A program made the translations under genes and the position numbers. 64,000 bases of DNA from Patagioenas fasciata (lineage: Eukaryota > Chordata > Aves > Columbiformes > Columbidae). Under the pieces are notes generated by a model that saw only the letters and a list, made by a program, of their open reading frames with translations, was not told the origin of the DNA and did not search any database. The number at the start of each line of letters is the position of its first letter. Position 1 is the stretch's first letter. Below, piece after piece: positions 25,490-37,688 of this stretch. The DNA lies in contig NC_092520.1 in assembly GCF_037038585.1 (NCBI RefSeq), positions 189,080,604-189,144,603 of the forward strand, read 5' to 3'.

Positions 25490-28400
25490 TTCCATATCTT
25501 TACTGAACAATTTATTGCACATCGTAACACCAGGACATACACTTAATTAAAAGTACTAAAATGTCAGAACTCTATCAAGAAGCTGGGAGATGTTGGCCTG
25601 TGTCCCAATTAGTTCTTTTATTAGATACTCTTGTAGAATAATTTTTAATGAACTGGGGATGGATTTGATCAGGAACTGATTTAAAAGAGCAGGTTATAAA
25701 CAGTATATTGTTGCAGGGTAGGAGATCAGGTTATGCCCCAACAGAATTAGCTGCGTTAGCCTAAGACACTCTTATAACCTCATTTGTGTTAGGAAGAACT
25801 TTGTTCCTTAAGTGGAATTTTTAAAATTATTGTTTTTTTTTCTGTGCATTTGCTTTAGACTGACAGAAAGATGCATTTTTGAGGATTTTGGGTTTATTAT
25901 GTACTTTGAGGTTTGCAAGGGAAGGGATAATGATATGGAACAAAGACTGTGTAAGTTTACGAAAACTTTACAGATATGGGTGTTAGACAGAGGCCTCAGA
26001 AATTTGGACTTAGTGGGAAAATTTCCTCAGCCTTAAAAAGACATTAATTGTCTCATTGTCTGTTGCAATCTCTTTCTAGGTCAGCATGGCTCATCAGAGC
26101 TCAGTTCTGTAAGATGCTGATAATGTGGATGGGATGATGTGCACCATCTTCCCTGCAGGACCTGGTGGGAGGGGAGGGTGTTCCTGACTCCACCAGAGCA
26201 CTTCTGCACTTCAGGAGAGCCATCCTTGCTTCTGGTTACTTTATTTTCTGTGAAAACATAACCTAAACTCCAGGAGTCAAACTGACATGTGTCAGCATAA
26301 TAGGCCACGTACAGCCTTCTCTTATTTTGTATTAAGACCTTATCTGAAAAGAACTGAGAACACACTTAAAATTAGATACAAGTTTAATTGTTTTTCTATC
26401 TCAGGGGCCAAATTATCTTTGATTTCACTACATTTTTTTTCTTTAACTGTGAACTAAATTCTGTAAATGCAATCTGGGATCTGAAGCCTTCTCAGGTTCC
26501 TCTCACAGGAAGAAGTAAACTAATGATTCTGCAGCTGAGTTTCTAATTACTAATCATACTAATAATCCATGGACCAGGACATGACCCTACCTGTCCCACA
26601 GATATTCTTGTTCTCCAGTGCCTATAGATATTAAAAGAAAATGGGTCTACTGAGAAAAATGGTTCCATTTTTTTCTGCATTAGCCATTTTACTGACCACT
26701 TTAAATAACATTACCGTGTTTAATTGAGTAAACACTGTACTCATTCTATCAACCTCCAGTGATCCACCATGTTTTGAAAATAGCTTTGAAGCCTCTTTTG
26801 CTTTTTTAAAAAATGTTTTATTTCCAGAACATTTCTTGGAGATTTGCCATTTCTTTGACAGCTTGGAGGGAGACCTATCAAGCAGTGTCTCTGGTAATGC
26901 ATATTGAGAACAACTCCACATAAATCCTGCCTTTTCTCCATGGCTGAGATAGAATTCAACTTATTATTTAATATCATTACAGAAAAAGTCTGCTTTTCAC
27001 TTGACTTAGATGATTTAATAATTTAGTGCTGTGGTAAGGAAGAGGGTTTTTTTTGTAGGAAATAGATCCAATCCTTAAAAAAATCAGTAGGGCAACTGAA
27101 ACACCTCCTTTGCTTCTTGAAATCAGAATCACACTATTTTTTGAAGATCGTGTCAATAATAAAGTCTAATTTGAGGGCAGATATGATCACATTTATTTTG
27201 TCCTCTTTTTGGTGTAAGATTTATCAGGCTTTGGCAGAGTTATGCATCTGAGTCAGCCTCAGCATAAATGAGTATTGTTCTACCTACGTAATACAGCCTA
27301 GTAGTTCCCTGTCTTATAAAGCCCTGGAAGAATAATCGAATCATGGTCTCATAATGCCATGTGCAGATTTCAAGTTAATCCTTATCTTCTCTCTGAGTGA
27401 AATGGGATAAAATACCTGTTTCACTGAACTCAGTCTAATAGATTCATTCTACCGAGGGAAGCTAACGCTAACGTTCATTTCCATGGAAACGGAGCTTGCA
27501 GAGGCATCTTACATGCTGTGTTTTGGGTTAAGTGAAGCAGAGTTTGGGTCTCACTTTCCACACAGTCTGATGACGTACTGCAAATATGCAGTGTCAATCT
27601 CCACATTATGACAGTTGTCTTTCTTTGGGGACTCAGTACCCCCAGCAAGAAGCATCCCACCGACTGACGCCTCTGTGCTTTCCGCAGGCTCTGCCCCACC
27701 CATGCTTGCTGCAGAGCACCAGCTGCCAGCTCCTGCTTGCCTTTTTATCAATGAATTTATTTTTAGTGGGTTTGAAATTAAGGGAAGCTGAACTGCATGC
27801 TGCCCAGTGCCTGTGCACTGGCTGGGGTAGCAGGGAGGGGGAGGATGCAAAGGCAGGGTAGTGTTCCCACCTTTTTAGCTGCAGTTTGGCATTGCAAGCT
27901 GGACCACAGTGCAGACCAGCTCAGCTACACATGTGGCATGTCAGCACAATGTGGTTTTTTGTGAGCAAAGAATGCCTATCCTCTGCATTTCAGGCATCTT
28001 ATATTTTGCAAGTGCTCTAATCTCGTTTGAACTCCAAAGTTTCTCCATGTGCAAAGAGCCTGAGTACGTGAAACCATCACTGTAGGCAGCTGCTTAGGAA
28101 TCTCCTATTTGTTGCCATAGTGGTTATTTTGAAAGAAAAGAAAAATAATTGAGTTCTGGTAGCTGAGTGTGTCTAAATTACTCAAAAAGGACCTTGTGAA
28201 AATCCTGTTATTCTTCAAATAGAAACCAGATTACATTCTTCTCCTTTGAAAAAAGAAAAAGCACGATATCTTTCCTGAGTTTCTTTCTATTCTGTCTGTC
28301 TGACTGAATTTAGTTTAAATCCTCCAGGCTTTGCTGGTCATTTCTCATTCTGTTTGAGTGCATTATTAGTGTGTTCACTTTTCTATTGTTGTTTGTTTGT

Positions 28401-31400
28401 TTGTTGTTTGTTTTTTTGTTGTGTTTTTTTATTTTATTTTATTTTAGAAATTTCTTTTTTTTTATTATTTTTTTTTAATTTGCATTATCTTAGTGCATAA
28501 GGACCAACATTCCTTTGTCTGATGAGCTGGATAATTCACCAAACAAAGCAAAACAAAAAAAAGCATGTGATAGAAGTAGAAGACTGCAGACAGCAGTCTA
28601 ATTCAGACAGGCAGAGAAATCCTAACACCACAACTGTATTTGTCAGCATGACAGGCAGGAGTCTTAGAGCACCATCAGCCTAAACATTTAAGTTCTTATG
28701 AAGCAGGATCGCAAAGGAGACTTTGACAGGCAATTTTCCATAAGAGACCTGTGTGACAGATTAAGACATTTTTGAAACGGATTTACATTTGCAAAGGGCC
28801 AGCATCAGACCTATGCACAATCTTTATCTCAAATGAGCTCTTTAAGCAAAGCGGGTGTGGGAGGAGGAGGGCTGGACTGCAGATAGCATCATTAGGTGCT
28901 GGAGTAGGATCTTTGGCTCTTGGTGTAACAAGCTATCTAATGTACACATACACGATTGCATACATGCACAAAGAACATCACATACAGATGCAGACAAGTT
29001 TAATCCAGGGAATACATTATTTTCTAGAATAATCTGGATGGTTCAACTTCATCTTTCTTCACTGTTGTCTAATATAAGAAATCCAGATTCATATGAAAAT
29101 GACATTGTTTTCCCAAACGGCATTACACTTCACAAAGGCAAATATTTGTAGGCTGAAAGCAAGCATGGTCTGTTTTCCCTGCAGTAATTTGTTGGAGGGG
29201 AGAGCTTCCCATTTCAGAGCTCTCAGGCACTCAGCGCTGCAGAATACTAAGCACAGCTCCCCCCATGCGCTGTTTCCATGGGGTATTGCATAGAGAGGGA
29301 AGGGGCATGGGCTGACAGAAGAAATACATTTACCAATGTCAAGGACAATTTATTCTGTCTTTACAAGCTAGCCTAAGGAAAAAAATGTAAAAAAATACCT
29401 CAGCATGAGAAACTGACCTGTAGTCAGTCCCTTGGTTTAATGTATCAGAAAAATATATGCATCTCAAGCTGATCCCTCCATGATCTCTCCATCTGTGGCA
29501 CATCATTTATTCTGGTAGTGTATAAGCTGCATTCATTAATACAATATTCTCCCAGGTTCATCATAAATGAGTGTTACAGGTATGAACCTAGGGCCATGTT
29601 TGAATTTAAATCTAGATTGTCATTATGCTATTCTGTCTTTCAAAAAATCACACTTGACTTGGGCATTTTTCAGATTGCTGGGCTGACACAAATGCATATA
29701 GGCTATACAAACTTGAATTTTCCTTAGGGTTACGTTTTAATCAACATGCATTTTTTTCCTGATCTTTACCACATCCAACTGTAAAATGAATTTGTATTTA
29801 TAATATTTCTTCGTTGTGTTGCAAGATGGTCCCAGACCCTGGAAGGGGCTTCTGTAGTAGGAGGCAATATACTAAACCTGAGCTAAGGCACAGAGGCTGC
29901 TTCAAATTTTACAAGGTTTTAGTTTTCTTTCTAGAGAAAATTGTATCATATCCTGCTAACACTGATAACTTGCATCTGTGTCCCATGAAGCCACCTGTAA
30001 CAACGGACCATTTAGTTACAAGACCCAGGAAAAATCTAAAATAGCTCCAGTAACCAGTCACTCTTAATAGGATTTTGCTGTGTATCCTCCTTTGCTGTGC
30101 CCAGAGGAAAGTTCATTTCATGTTGTGTACAAGCAGTCTGGATGTCTGGTGCTGCTGCCAAAGCAAGAGCTGGTGCACTTGCCCCCCAGCACCTGCCTGC
30201 ATCGCGAAATCTGTCAGTGGGAATTCAAGCTCCACTGGTGTTACCCTTCTCTCACAGCATGCTGCAACAAGGAAAGACCACAGAGGGGAGCAAACCAAAG
30301 GCTGATTTTGGCAGGGATGTGGTGCAGAGGTGGGACTGCTGGAGAAGTCCCAATACCTCCACGGGGCCCAGTGCTTCTCCCAGCCTACACCTGGTTGAAG
30401 GCTTCTCCCTGCCAGGCACAGGAGGCTGAGGAGAGAGGCATGAGGCCAGCTAAGGGCACGTCCCTTGGGGCAACCAGCCTGGTGACTTGATGCCTGTGTC
30501 CATGCAGAGGACTCGTGGCACCTGTGCTGGGACACTGACCCCCTGCACCACAACGAGGAGCGTTCTGTGCATGCACAGCCCTCCTCTGTTCTCTTCTTTG
30601 CCTACCTAACCCCTCCATTCTGCTCACAACTTTGTGCATCAATTTCAGTCCACAGCTGCACCTCCCCTGCCCTTTTCTACCTAGAACATCACCTTTTTCT
30701 TTCCATTTACTTGTTACTCTGCTGTGCAATCCACTTGAAAGTGCTTAAAGAGAACTAAATGACATTGAAGCATTACCTTGTTGATTTTCACATTACATGC
30801 TTTCCCTACATCTATTTCACTTTTAAGACTCTTCAAGACAGATCTTATGTATTCTTCTGCATCCAAATGGGGTCCTAAGTTAGTCCTTAGGTACAGCTGC
30901 ACCAAATGTAACTAATAAATAAATAACAGTATTTGTGGACTGTGAACAGCTAAGTCTCTAGATTTTCTACAAAGCTATTCCACTGTGTGTGTCATTCAAG
31001 AAATCTTCTCAGCTCTGTGAAAGCCTTTGGCTGACAACTGCTCTTGGTTTTCCAAGTTCCATCTTTGGATATCTAACACAACCGCTTGTTCTGGTTTAAA
31101 ACTATTCTAATACTATAAATACTTCTACTTTTTAGACTCTCAGACAAATTACATCCATGATAGTGATAAATGATGGTTTGCAAAGTTCTCAAGAGGTCTG
31201 AATGATTACTTTGCTTTTTCCTATTTCCTACTTCATTATGCAAAAGATTATTTTTTTAAACAGAGTTAAATAGAAACCACCAATGTGTTTGAGAGAGCTG
31301 ACAAATTATAATTGAGAATTAATATTTTTACATAAATTAAATTCCATATGGTAAAGGGCATGCCTGATCATTTAGGATATGGAAAAGTGATTTTAATTTT

Positions 31401-33290
31401 ATAAAACAGTCAGAAGTTTTATTTACCCTGTTTTTAAGGCAAATTAAAAATATGGGCCACGGAATAAAAGAAATTATACTGGTAGAGGAAAAGGTTGTAG
31501 TTAATATGGTATTCTCAAAATCTGATGTCTTTGCTGGATGTATGATCTCAGATTTGCATTGACATACTGGAATCTCCGTCACACATGCCAAAAATCAAAG
31601 GACTTAAGCTTGACACTGATCTCAAACTAGGCTGATCTTCCAGTCTCCGGGGATGGGCTGGAAACTGGCTGGCGCTTTCAGCTGGTGATGACTGCACGCT
31701 TTGAAACGGAGATGTAAACTAAATCATACAATTGCTGATAACTTTCTGGAGTATTTATTTTCTTTGCCAACATACCCAGAAAGACAGGCATTTTTCCTGG
31801 TCATCCACCACGGAAAGAGTTGCAAAGCTCCTTAACCCACTACAGCACATGGACTGTGAGGTCTCCTCCCAGACAGCCTGGGGATACACACGTAATTGTG
31901 GCGTCAGTGGGGCCAAATGAAAAGAAATGAAATCTTTTTTTCAAAGGTTTTCTTCAGAAAACAACCTGCATGCTCTCCATAAACCAGTGGGAAGGCAGTT
32001 TATCCTTCATAAATTAGGGACCTTGGAGACCTGAAAGTCTCTAAGGGAATCTGTCATCTCTATAGCAGTTCGGGCCTGAATTTCAAACCATGAACATTCT
32101 TTGGATAAAGACTTCTCTTCCTTATTGCTTTTGCTACTCTCAACCACTTATTGTGTTAGTAAGCCCAAAGTCTGTTCTCAAAATACTGTGCCTGGAAGAA
32201 GTTATTTTTAAGCATGATTTGCTGCATACAATAAAGTTTATTGTATTTACTATGACTAAGCAGAAACTTTCTCAAAATGTCCTTTCTTTTTCTTTTCAGC
32301 ATTTCTACCTTCTTCTTAGCCCATTCCATTGAGTTTGGTACTCAGAAAGGAAGAATATATATACTCCAGAATAACTTCCAAACCATACATTTATGGCATA
32401 ACATGTAGACTACAGTAATGTGTAGATATCCCAACTAAATACATCATTACTCAGTGCTGAAAAATTTAGCAACCCTGTAGTGTGTACCTGTCCCTGCCCA
32501 AAGCAATGTACGGTCCATATTAGCAAAAACATTAATATATTTCTTACATTTCAAGATTTTCCCTAATTTTGATTTGATGCAAAGGAGAAAGGGGAACTGA
32601 CCACTGTGAAATGAGCAGTTCTAGCAGAAAAAGAACAAAGAATACACCTAATTCATCCTGGCTTTAAGGCACTAGAAAACTGCTGGAGTTTAAAGAATGG
32701 AATTGAATAAAGTGCTGGGCCAGAATACAGCACTGTGTTGAAACTAAATACACTTTTTAGGTCTCCTTAATCTAACTTTTTGGAGAGTGAAAAACACATT
32801 TCTAGTGACTCATATACTTCCTCCTCCTCATGGTGACTGAGGGGATACATAGGACTAGGAAAATAGCTAGGCTCTATTTCTTATAAAGATTTGAATTGCA
32901 TTAACTGTATCTGGGGAAAGCGTTTATACCCAGTATCAGTGTGCTTATATAAGTAAAGTGTATTCTGAAACAGGAAGGGAATAGACTTCATTCCTGAAAA
33001 CATTTTCCTACCAATATTCTTGTATTTAAACCAGGAATTTCACAGAGGTTATTATTTCAGTATATGTATAAGAAAATCTGCAGTGCAAAAGCATTGTTTG
33101 TCTAATGATGGGTTTGTTAAAGGTTAAGACAAAACTTTGAGATGTATAATTCAGACAACGACAAAAAGGTCTTTGGTTCCTTGGTCTCTCATGGAAAATA
33201 CTCTACTGGAAGCATACTTGTTTTATCCTGCCCTTTTCACTAAACTGAAACTAATTGCATCTTAAGCCTTAATCTTCCTTCAGAGATAAT
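25490..33290. other. Noncoding DNA, no gene recognised
   Basis: Mixed AT-rich sequence with a T-rich simple tract at about 28,386-28,480. A GC-richer patch at about 30,080-30,560 has overlapping open frames in several frames on both strands (110-146 codons). That pattern reflects low stop-codon density in GC-rich DNA rather than a gene. Confidence 0.55.
28386..28480. repeat. T-rich simple sequence
   Basis: Blocks of GTTT, then ATTTT units, then runs of T interrupted by single A or G bases. Low complexity throughout. Confidence 0.85.
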
Positions 33291-33297
33291 AACATGG

Positions 33298-33352
33298 GAC
33301 TAAATTCTGCTCTCAGCTATAGCAGTATTAATCTGGAGTAAGGCCTTTGAAG
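33298..33352. repeat. Old amniote repeat fragment (same family as 5240)
   Basis: GACTAAATTCTGCTCTCAG is followed by TAATCTGGAGTAAGGC and TTTGAAGT. This matches, with decay, the half of the palindromic amniote repeat that reads 'aattctgctctcagttac..gtaaatctggagtaactcc..tgaagt'. Recognition is by recall of the consensus texture, so the family name is left open. Confidence 0.4.
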
Positions 33353-33639
33353 TGGGATTCATTTTTCTACAACATACTTTTCAATGTATTCACTGTTCAC
33401 AGGTTTTATTTGGAAATCCCACTTTCATCAGCTTAAAGCATCACACTGACAATTAAAATACTAAGTAATAATAACAATAGCTGGCAGCGCAAAAACATAC
33501 TGCTCTCTGAGGATCTGACTGCTCCTCAAAAAGGTGAATGATTGCCAGCTCAGAGAAGGACACTGCCATGCACAAGACTGATACGAATTAAAGTGTAGAA
33601 ACCACCTCCACAAAAGCATCCTAAGATGTTCCTGGGGTA

Positions 33640-33990
33640 CCACAGTGCAGCTCCCATGGGGCGTGGGAGGGCAGTGGGGCTGTTCTGATGATGACCTGTA
33701 TTTTTTCTGCCTCTGCCTTTCCTGAGCACAACATGGGAGCTGCTGGCATCTACCCCTGCCTCGAGCTACATGGCACGGTGTGCAGGCACGCAGCACTTTT
33801 GGGAAGGAGCTGAGGGTGCTGTTCCCGCTGTGGTGCGGGAAGGAGCATGGGTGGCCCCTGGAGAGCTGCATCACTCACCTGTGTGCAGGGCTGGGCAGTG
33901 CTGCTGCCTCTGATGGCATTTACCCTTCCAAAACTCGCTTTGGGGCTGATCTGAGAGAACAGCGAGGCAGGGTAAGAGCTGCCAAGTGAG
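33640..33990. other. GC-richer patch, no gene recognised
   Basis: A local rise in GC with a handful of CpGs, bounded by AT-rich DNA. It ends in CAGCGAGGCAGGGTAAGAG, which looks donor-like, but the open frames are inconsistent between strands and no peptide is recognisable. It could be a small unmethylated island or simply a compositional patch. Confidence 0.3.
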
Positions 33991-35102
33991 ATGGTGTATC
34001 ATTATCACTGGGGGAGTTCAAATGCTGGCTGATAAAAGCCTACAGGGATTAATGTAGTGCAAGAACCTGCTTGAAGGGGCTGGTATGGGTAATGTAACAC
34101 ATTTTTCTATCTCCTCCTGCCCCCCACCCCACTCTTTCATGTATTTGCTTATTTGATTTGCGTATTAACCTGTGATTTTTTCTGCTTTTATCCTTCTCTT
34201 CTTTCTTCTGTTCTAGCATTTGAAGTCTGAAGCAAATACTAATTAATAAAAATTTGCTAAAAAAATCTCATCACTGCAGATAACATCTGTTTCTTCACCT
34301 CTTAAGATAACCTTCACACTTTTTGACATGCTTAGTCTGTGCTGTAGTTTTTGAAAGCAGCTGCAGTCTCAGGTCAGGCATCTTCTGCTGCTGTTTGCCC
34401 TCCGAAATGTCTTCAAGCCATGGTCAGGAACCACTTGCTGGCACACCGACAAGCCACCATGCACACAATAATTTTGGGTCTGTCCTTGCAGAGTAAGCTA
34501 TCTTGAAGGGAAGGGGCACAATTACAATGCTGCTCTCCAGCTGCCAGCTGGGACACACCAGGCTTTGAATCAGTCCCTGTAACGCCAAGCACACAGCCAA
34601 GATGCCTCAGGTAGGAACATCCTTACCCCGTGTTTCCTCTTAGCTGTCACAGAGGTCCCTGCTGTCCTTCACTGTGCACACAGCGAAGGCAGGGAGACAA
34701 GCTTCCCAGTTGAGGTACCTCCATTGAATGCTTTAAATGAGCTTCTGCGAGATCCCTGCAAGCACAGGAGCATCTTCTCTGCTGCTGTGCACACCTGGTC
34801 TTCTCCAGTCACTAGCAGAGACAGAGCAGCCTGCTATCAAGCCTGTGATGGCAGCTTCATGTGTCCCTGAGGCCATTAACCTACATCCTGAATATGAAGG
34901 CAAAAGGGATTTCTTCCTGCTGAATGTGGGTCTCAGATCTGGAAACATGTGGGAGTGGTTGGTGGCAGTGCTGTAGAGAAAGGCTGGTGTGCACAGGAAA
35001 GGGGAATGGTGGCACAACTCCAAAAAGTGATCAAGATCTTTGTATTTGCAGAGTGGCTAGGTAGTGAGCAGACTGGAGACCTGCCAAGCAGGTTGTGCTT
35101 AG
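33991..35102. other. Noncoding DNA, no gene recognised
   Basis: Unique-looking sequence between the GC-richer patch and the CR1 nest. Overlapping frames near 34,733-35,023 on both strands mirror each other and show no protein character. Confidence 0.55.
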
Positions 35103-35645
35103 AGTCACAGAATAATTTAGGTTAGAAGGGACCTCAGAGGTCACCTAGTCTGAACTGCTCCTCAAAGCAGGACCAGCTTCAAGTTACAGAAGTTGCTTAA
35201 GGTCTTCCTCACCTCCAAGGGTGAAAATTGGGGGATTGGACTAGATGATCTTTTGAGGTCCCTTCCAATCCCTAACATTCTGTGATTCCACTATCTCTTG
35301 AAGAAGCATGACCCAGTTCTTACCTGTTCTCAGTGAGAGGATGTTTTCCCATACATATAGTCAGAATAGACCATCCTCTAACATGTGATTGAAGCTTCCC
35401 TTCCTTTGTTGTGCATCTCTGAGGAGAACTTTGCTCTCCCTTTTAGTTGAAAAGAGCAGTAAGATCCCTCCTTCACCTTCTCCTTAACCTTCTTCTCTGC
35501 AGTTGAGCAAGCCCACATCCCTCACCCTCTCCCCACACATGTTCTCCAGCCACTGAACTCGCTTCAACTTGTGAACATCTCTCCTGTATGCGGGAGGCTA
35601 AAACTGGACACAGTACTCTGAGTAACGGATTGAGGAGAATGATCA
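35103..35645 (-). mobile_element. Old CR1 LINE 3' end (minus strand), interrupted
   Basis: Read on the plus strand it starts with the reversed CR1 terminus TCACAGAATAATTTAGG..TTAGAAGGGACCTC..AGGTCACCTAGTC. It continues after the nested element (about 35,225-35,287) into reversed ORF2 sequence: AAGATCCCTCC..CTTCTCC, then GTTCTCCAGCCAC, then AAACTGGACACAGTACTC near 35,600. That last segment is the antisense of the avian CR1 protein region around 'LEYCVQFW'. The reading frame is destroyed by indels and stops. CR1 is a non-LTR retrotransposon that usually inserts 5'-truncated, and this copy is one such fragment. The 5' boundary near 35,645 is approximate. Confidence 0.75.
35225..35287 (+). mobile_element. 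CR1 3' tail nested in the older CR1
   Basis: The segment GGATTGGACTAGATGATC..TTTTGAGGTCCCTTCCAATCC..AACATTCTGTGATTC is a textbook CR1 3' terminus in plus orientation, with one and a half ATTCTGTG octamers. It splits the minus-strand CR1: sequence left of it aligns to the tail side and sequence right of it to the more internal part. It is therefore the later insertion, severely 5'-truncated to about 60 bp. Confidence 0.75.
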
Positions 35646-37657
35646 GTTTTATCTGTCTGTAACCATTCTCAAAGCCACTTAATTGCCAACTACCATACAA
35701 ACCTATTTGGCTTATTTATAAGCAAGATTGTCCTGGATTTTATCTCAGTATTCCTGAAAGTTCCAGCAGAAGCCAGGGTTAGACAGACTTGCTTGTCTGG
35801 GTGAGGGAGGTAGATCTAATAATAGGTTTCGTGGAATAGTCCTTTGTCTTGCTTGTGATTCCAAAAGGATGTTGCCAGAGCTGCAAACAGTTTTGTTCAT
35901 TTCCAGGGCCATCTCACAATGCCCAGACTCACATTTTTTAGCCCTTGTATAGCACAGTTCCATTTTCTCCAGAGGACTAGGAGGGAGATGAGACAAGCAG
36001 TCGAATGAATGCAGATTGCATTAAAAGGTACAGACTGCCAGCACAAAGCAGGAGACATCAAAGAGGCTCATGAAAAACTTGTTGACTGATGTTGAGCAGC
36101 TGTGCGTACAGGTCAGGCAAACAGCTGGCATGATGGCAAGGCAGGGAAAGGGTGACATGAAGAGGGTGGCCCTGGAGAGAGAGGGCAGAGGTGAACCTCC
36201 ACTGACTGAGACATGCAGGAGGACTTGTTTGGATGGCTGCTGGCAAGGACTGCAACCAGCACAGCCACCAGTTAGCCAAGTTTTATCCTGTTTCCTATGT
36301 GTCCTCCAAGCCAGGAGAAGCAGTTATACAGTTTGTGCTTTGCATCAAGACATGTTGGTTTTGCACACTTCCTGACTGCGTATCTTTCAGTATAAGCAAA
36401 CTTTCCAACTCTTTGCCTGTGCAGCTGGTGTCACTGCAGCAGCCTCTGGCCTCCATCAAGGTTCGGCTGTGGTTTCACAGCGCAGAGTGCTCAGCAGCCA
36501 TGGCAGCTCCAGGGACCCTTGTACTGCCTGCTGCTCAGTTCCTGCCATGGTGGCTGCCTCCTCATCACACTCAGATGACAGCTTGTGCTATAAAAACATC
36601 CCCAAATTACTCCAAAACTGCTGTATCATGGAACCAGAGCCTCACTCCTCTAGTCAGGGCAGCAGCCTCCATTGTGTCCCTTCTCCTGCCACTGTGAGAG
36701 TCTTTTTCCAAACTTCAAAGGTTTTTACTACCATGCTGTGGTGTGAATGTGAAACCTTCCTGCAATATCTGGCAAGTTTCTTAAAAGTCATTTGTCAGTC
36801 CATCTGCGGAAACACAGCTGTCATGGCCATGTCATCGCTTGCTGATTAGATGGAGTCAACCTTAGTGATTGACAATCATGTCAGAGACCTTGCACCTTCC
36901 ATTTTTGACTTGAAATGATCCTCTGAAATAATTTCATGTACATCAGGTTTCCAGACTTGGTATTAAGCACTAAAACACCCCCTCATCTGTCACTCGTCTT
37001 CTCACCTAGTCGAAGATAGGTGGCCATGTGCTAGTAAACAGAGACAGGAATATGGTCATTGCCCCCAGATAACTCCTTTGCCCCAGAAATTCTGCTACGT
37101 CAATATCAATAAATGAGGCAGACCCAGAAACTTTGCTGTCTCCATTGCTAATTCTTTAGAGCAATCCCTTGGACAGGTTGGCCTGAGCAAACTGCAACAC
37201 ACAATTAATGGATTTCAAAGATCTTCCAGGTATGGTTCAGGAACTAGCAGGCACTATCTGCAATATACGATATGCATATTACTACCCTGTTTTGGAGAGT
37301 AAAAGAGTTTAATATGGATGCAGGGTCTTCTGTGCCATTTGGCCTCAGAGAAAGGCCCTGAGGATCTCTAAAATAATTGCCATTTCTGTTTCTGGAACTG
37401 GGATCTGATGCTGCTACTGCCTCCTACAATTTGACCTTCTCAATTTCCTCTTCCCCCAGTTTTCCTTCTGATGTTTTGGTATTCATGCCTTCCTTACTGT
37501 CACTAGTAGGGCTGCTTGCTACTATTTTGTTAAGAGTTTCACACTGTAGACATCTTACTAAAAATATCAGATGCTTAAACTAAGAAACTATATGAAACTC
37601 ATACTTTTCCTATTTAAGAGGGAATAAGAGTCAGAGAAACAAAAATAAGAAAAACAG

Positions 37658-37662
<5 letters not shown>

Positions 37663-37688
<26 letters not shown>
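37663..37688 (+). repeat. 26-bp poly(A) tract
   Basis: An uninterrupted run of 26 A, flanked by A-rich sequence. A processed pseudogene tail was considered, but no AATAAA lies just upstream and the preceding frames are not protein-like, so simple sequence is the better call. Confidence 0.85.

Noticed and set aside
27385-27425. MIR-like phrase (GTGAAATGGGATAAAATACC)
   Set aside because: About 40 bases of loose resemblance to MIR or L2 tails are not enough without an alignment.
30080-30560. Overlapping 76-146 codon frames on both strands
   Set aside because: They overlap in several frames at once, which shows low stop density in GC-rich DNA rather than a coding gene. No domain is seen.
36233-36849. 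Overlapping plus-strand frames of 154 and 126 codons
   Set aside because: They use different frames of the same GC-rich DNA and are rich in Ser/Pro/Ala/Cys as expected from composition. No motif, and no conserved start or splice context.
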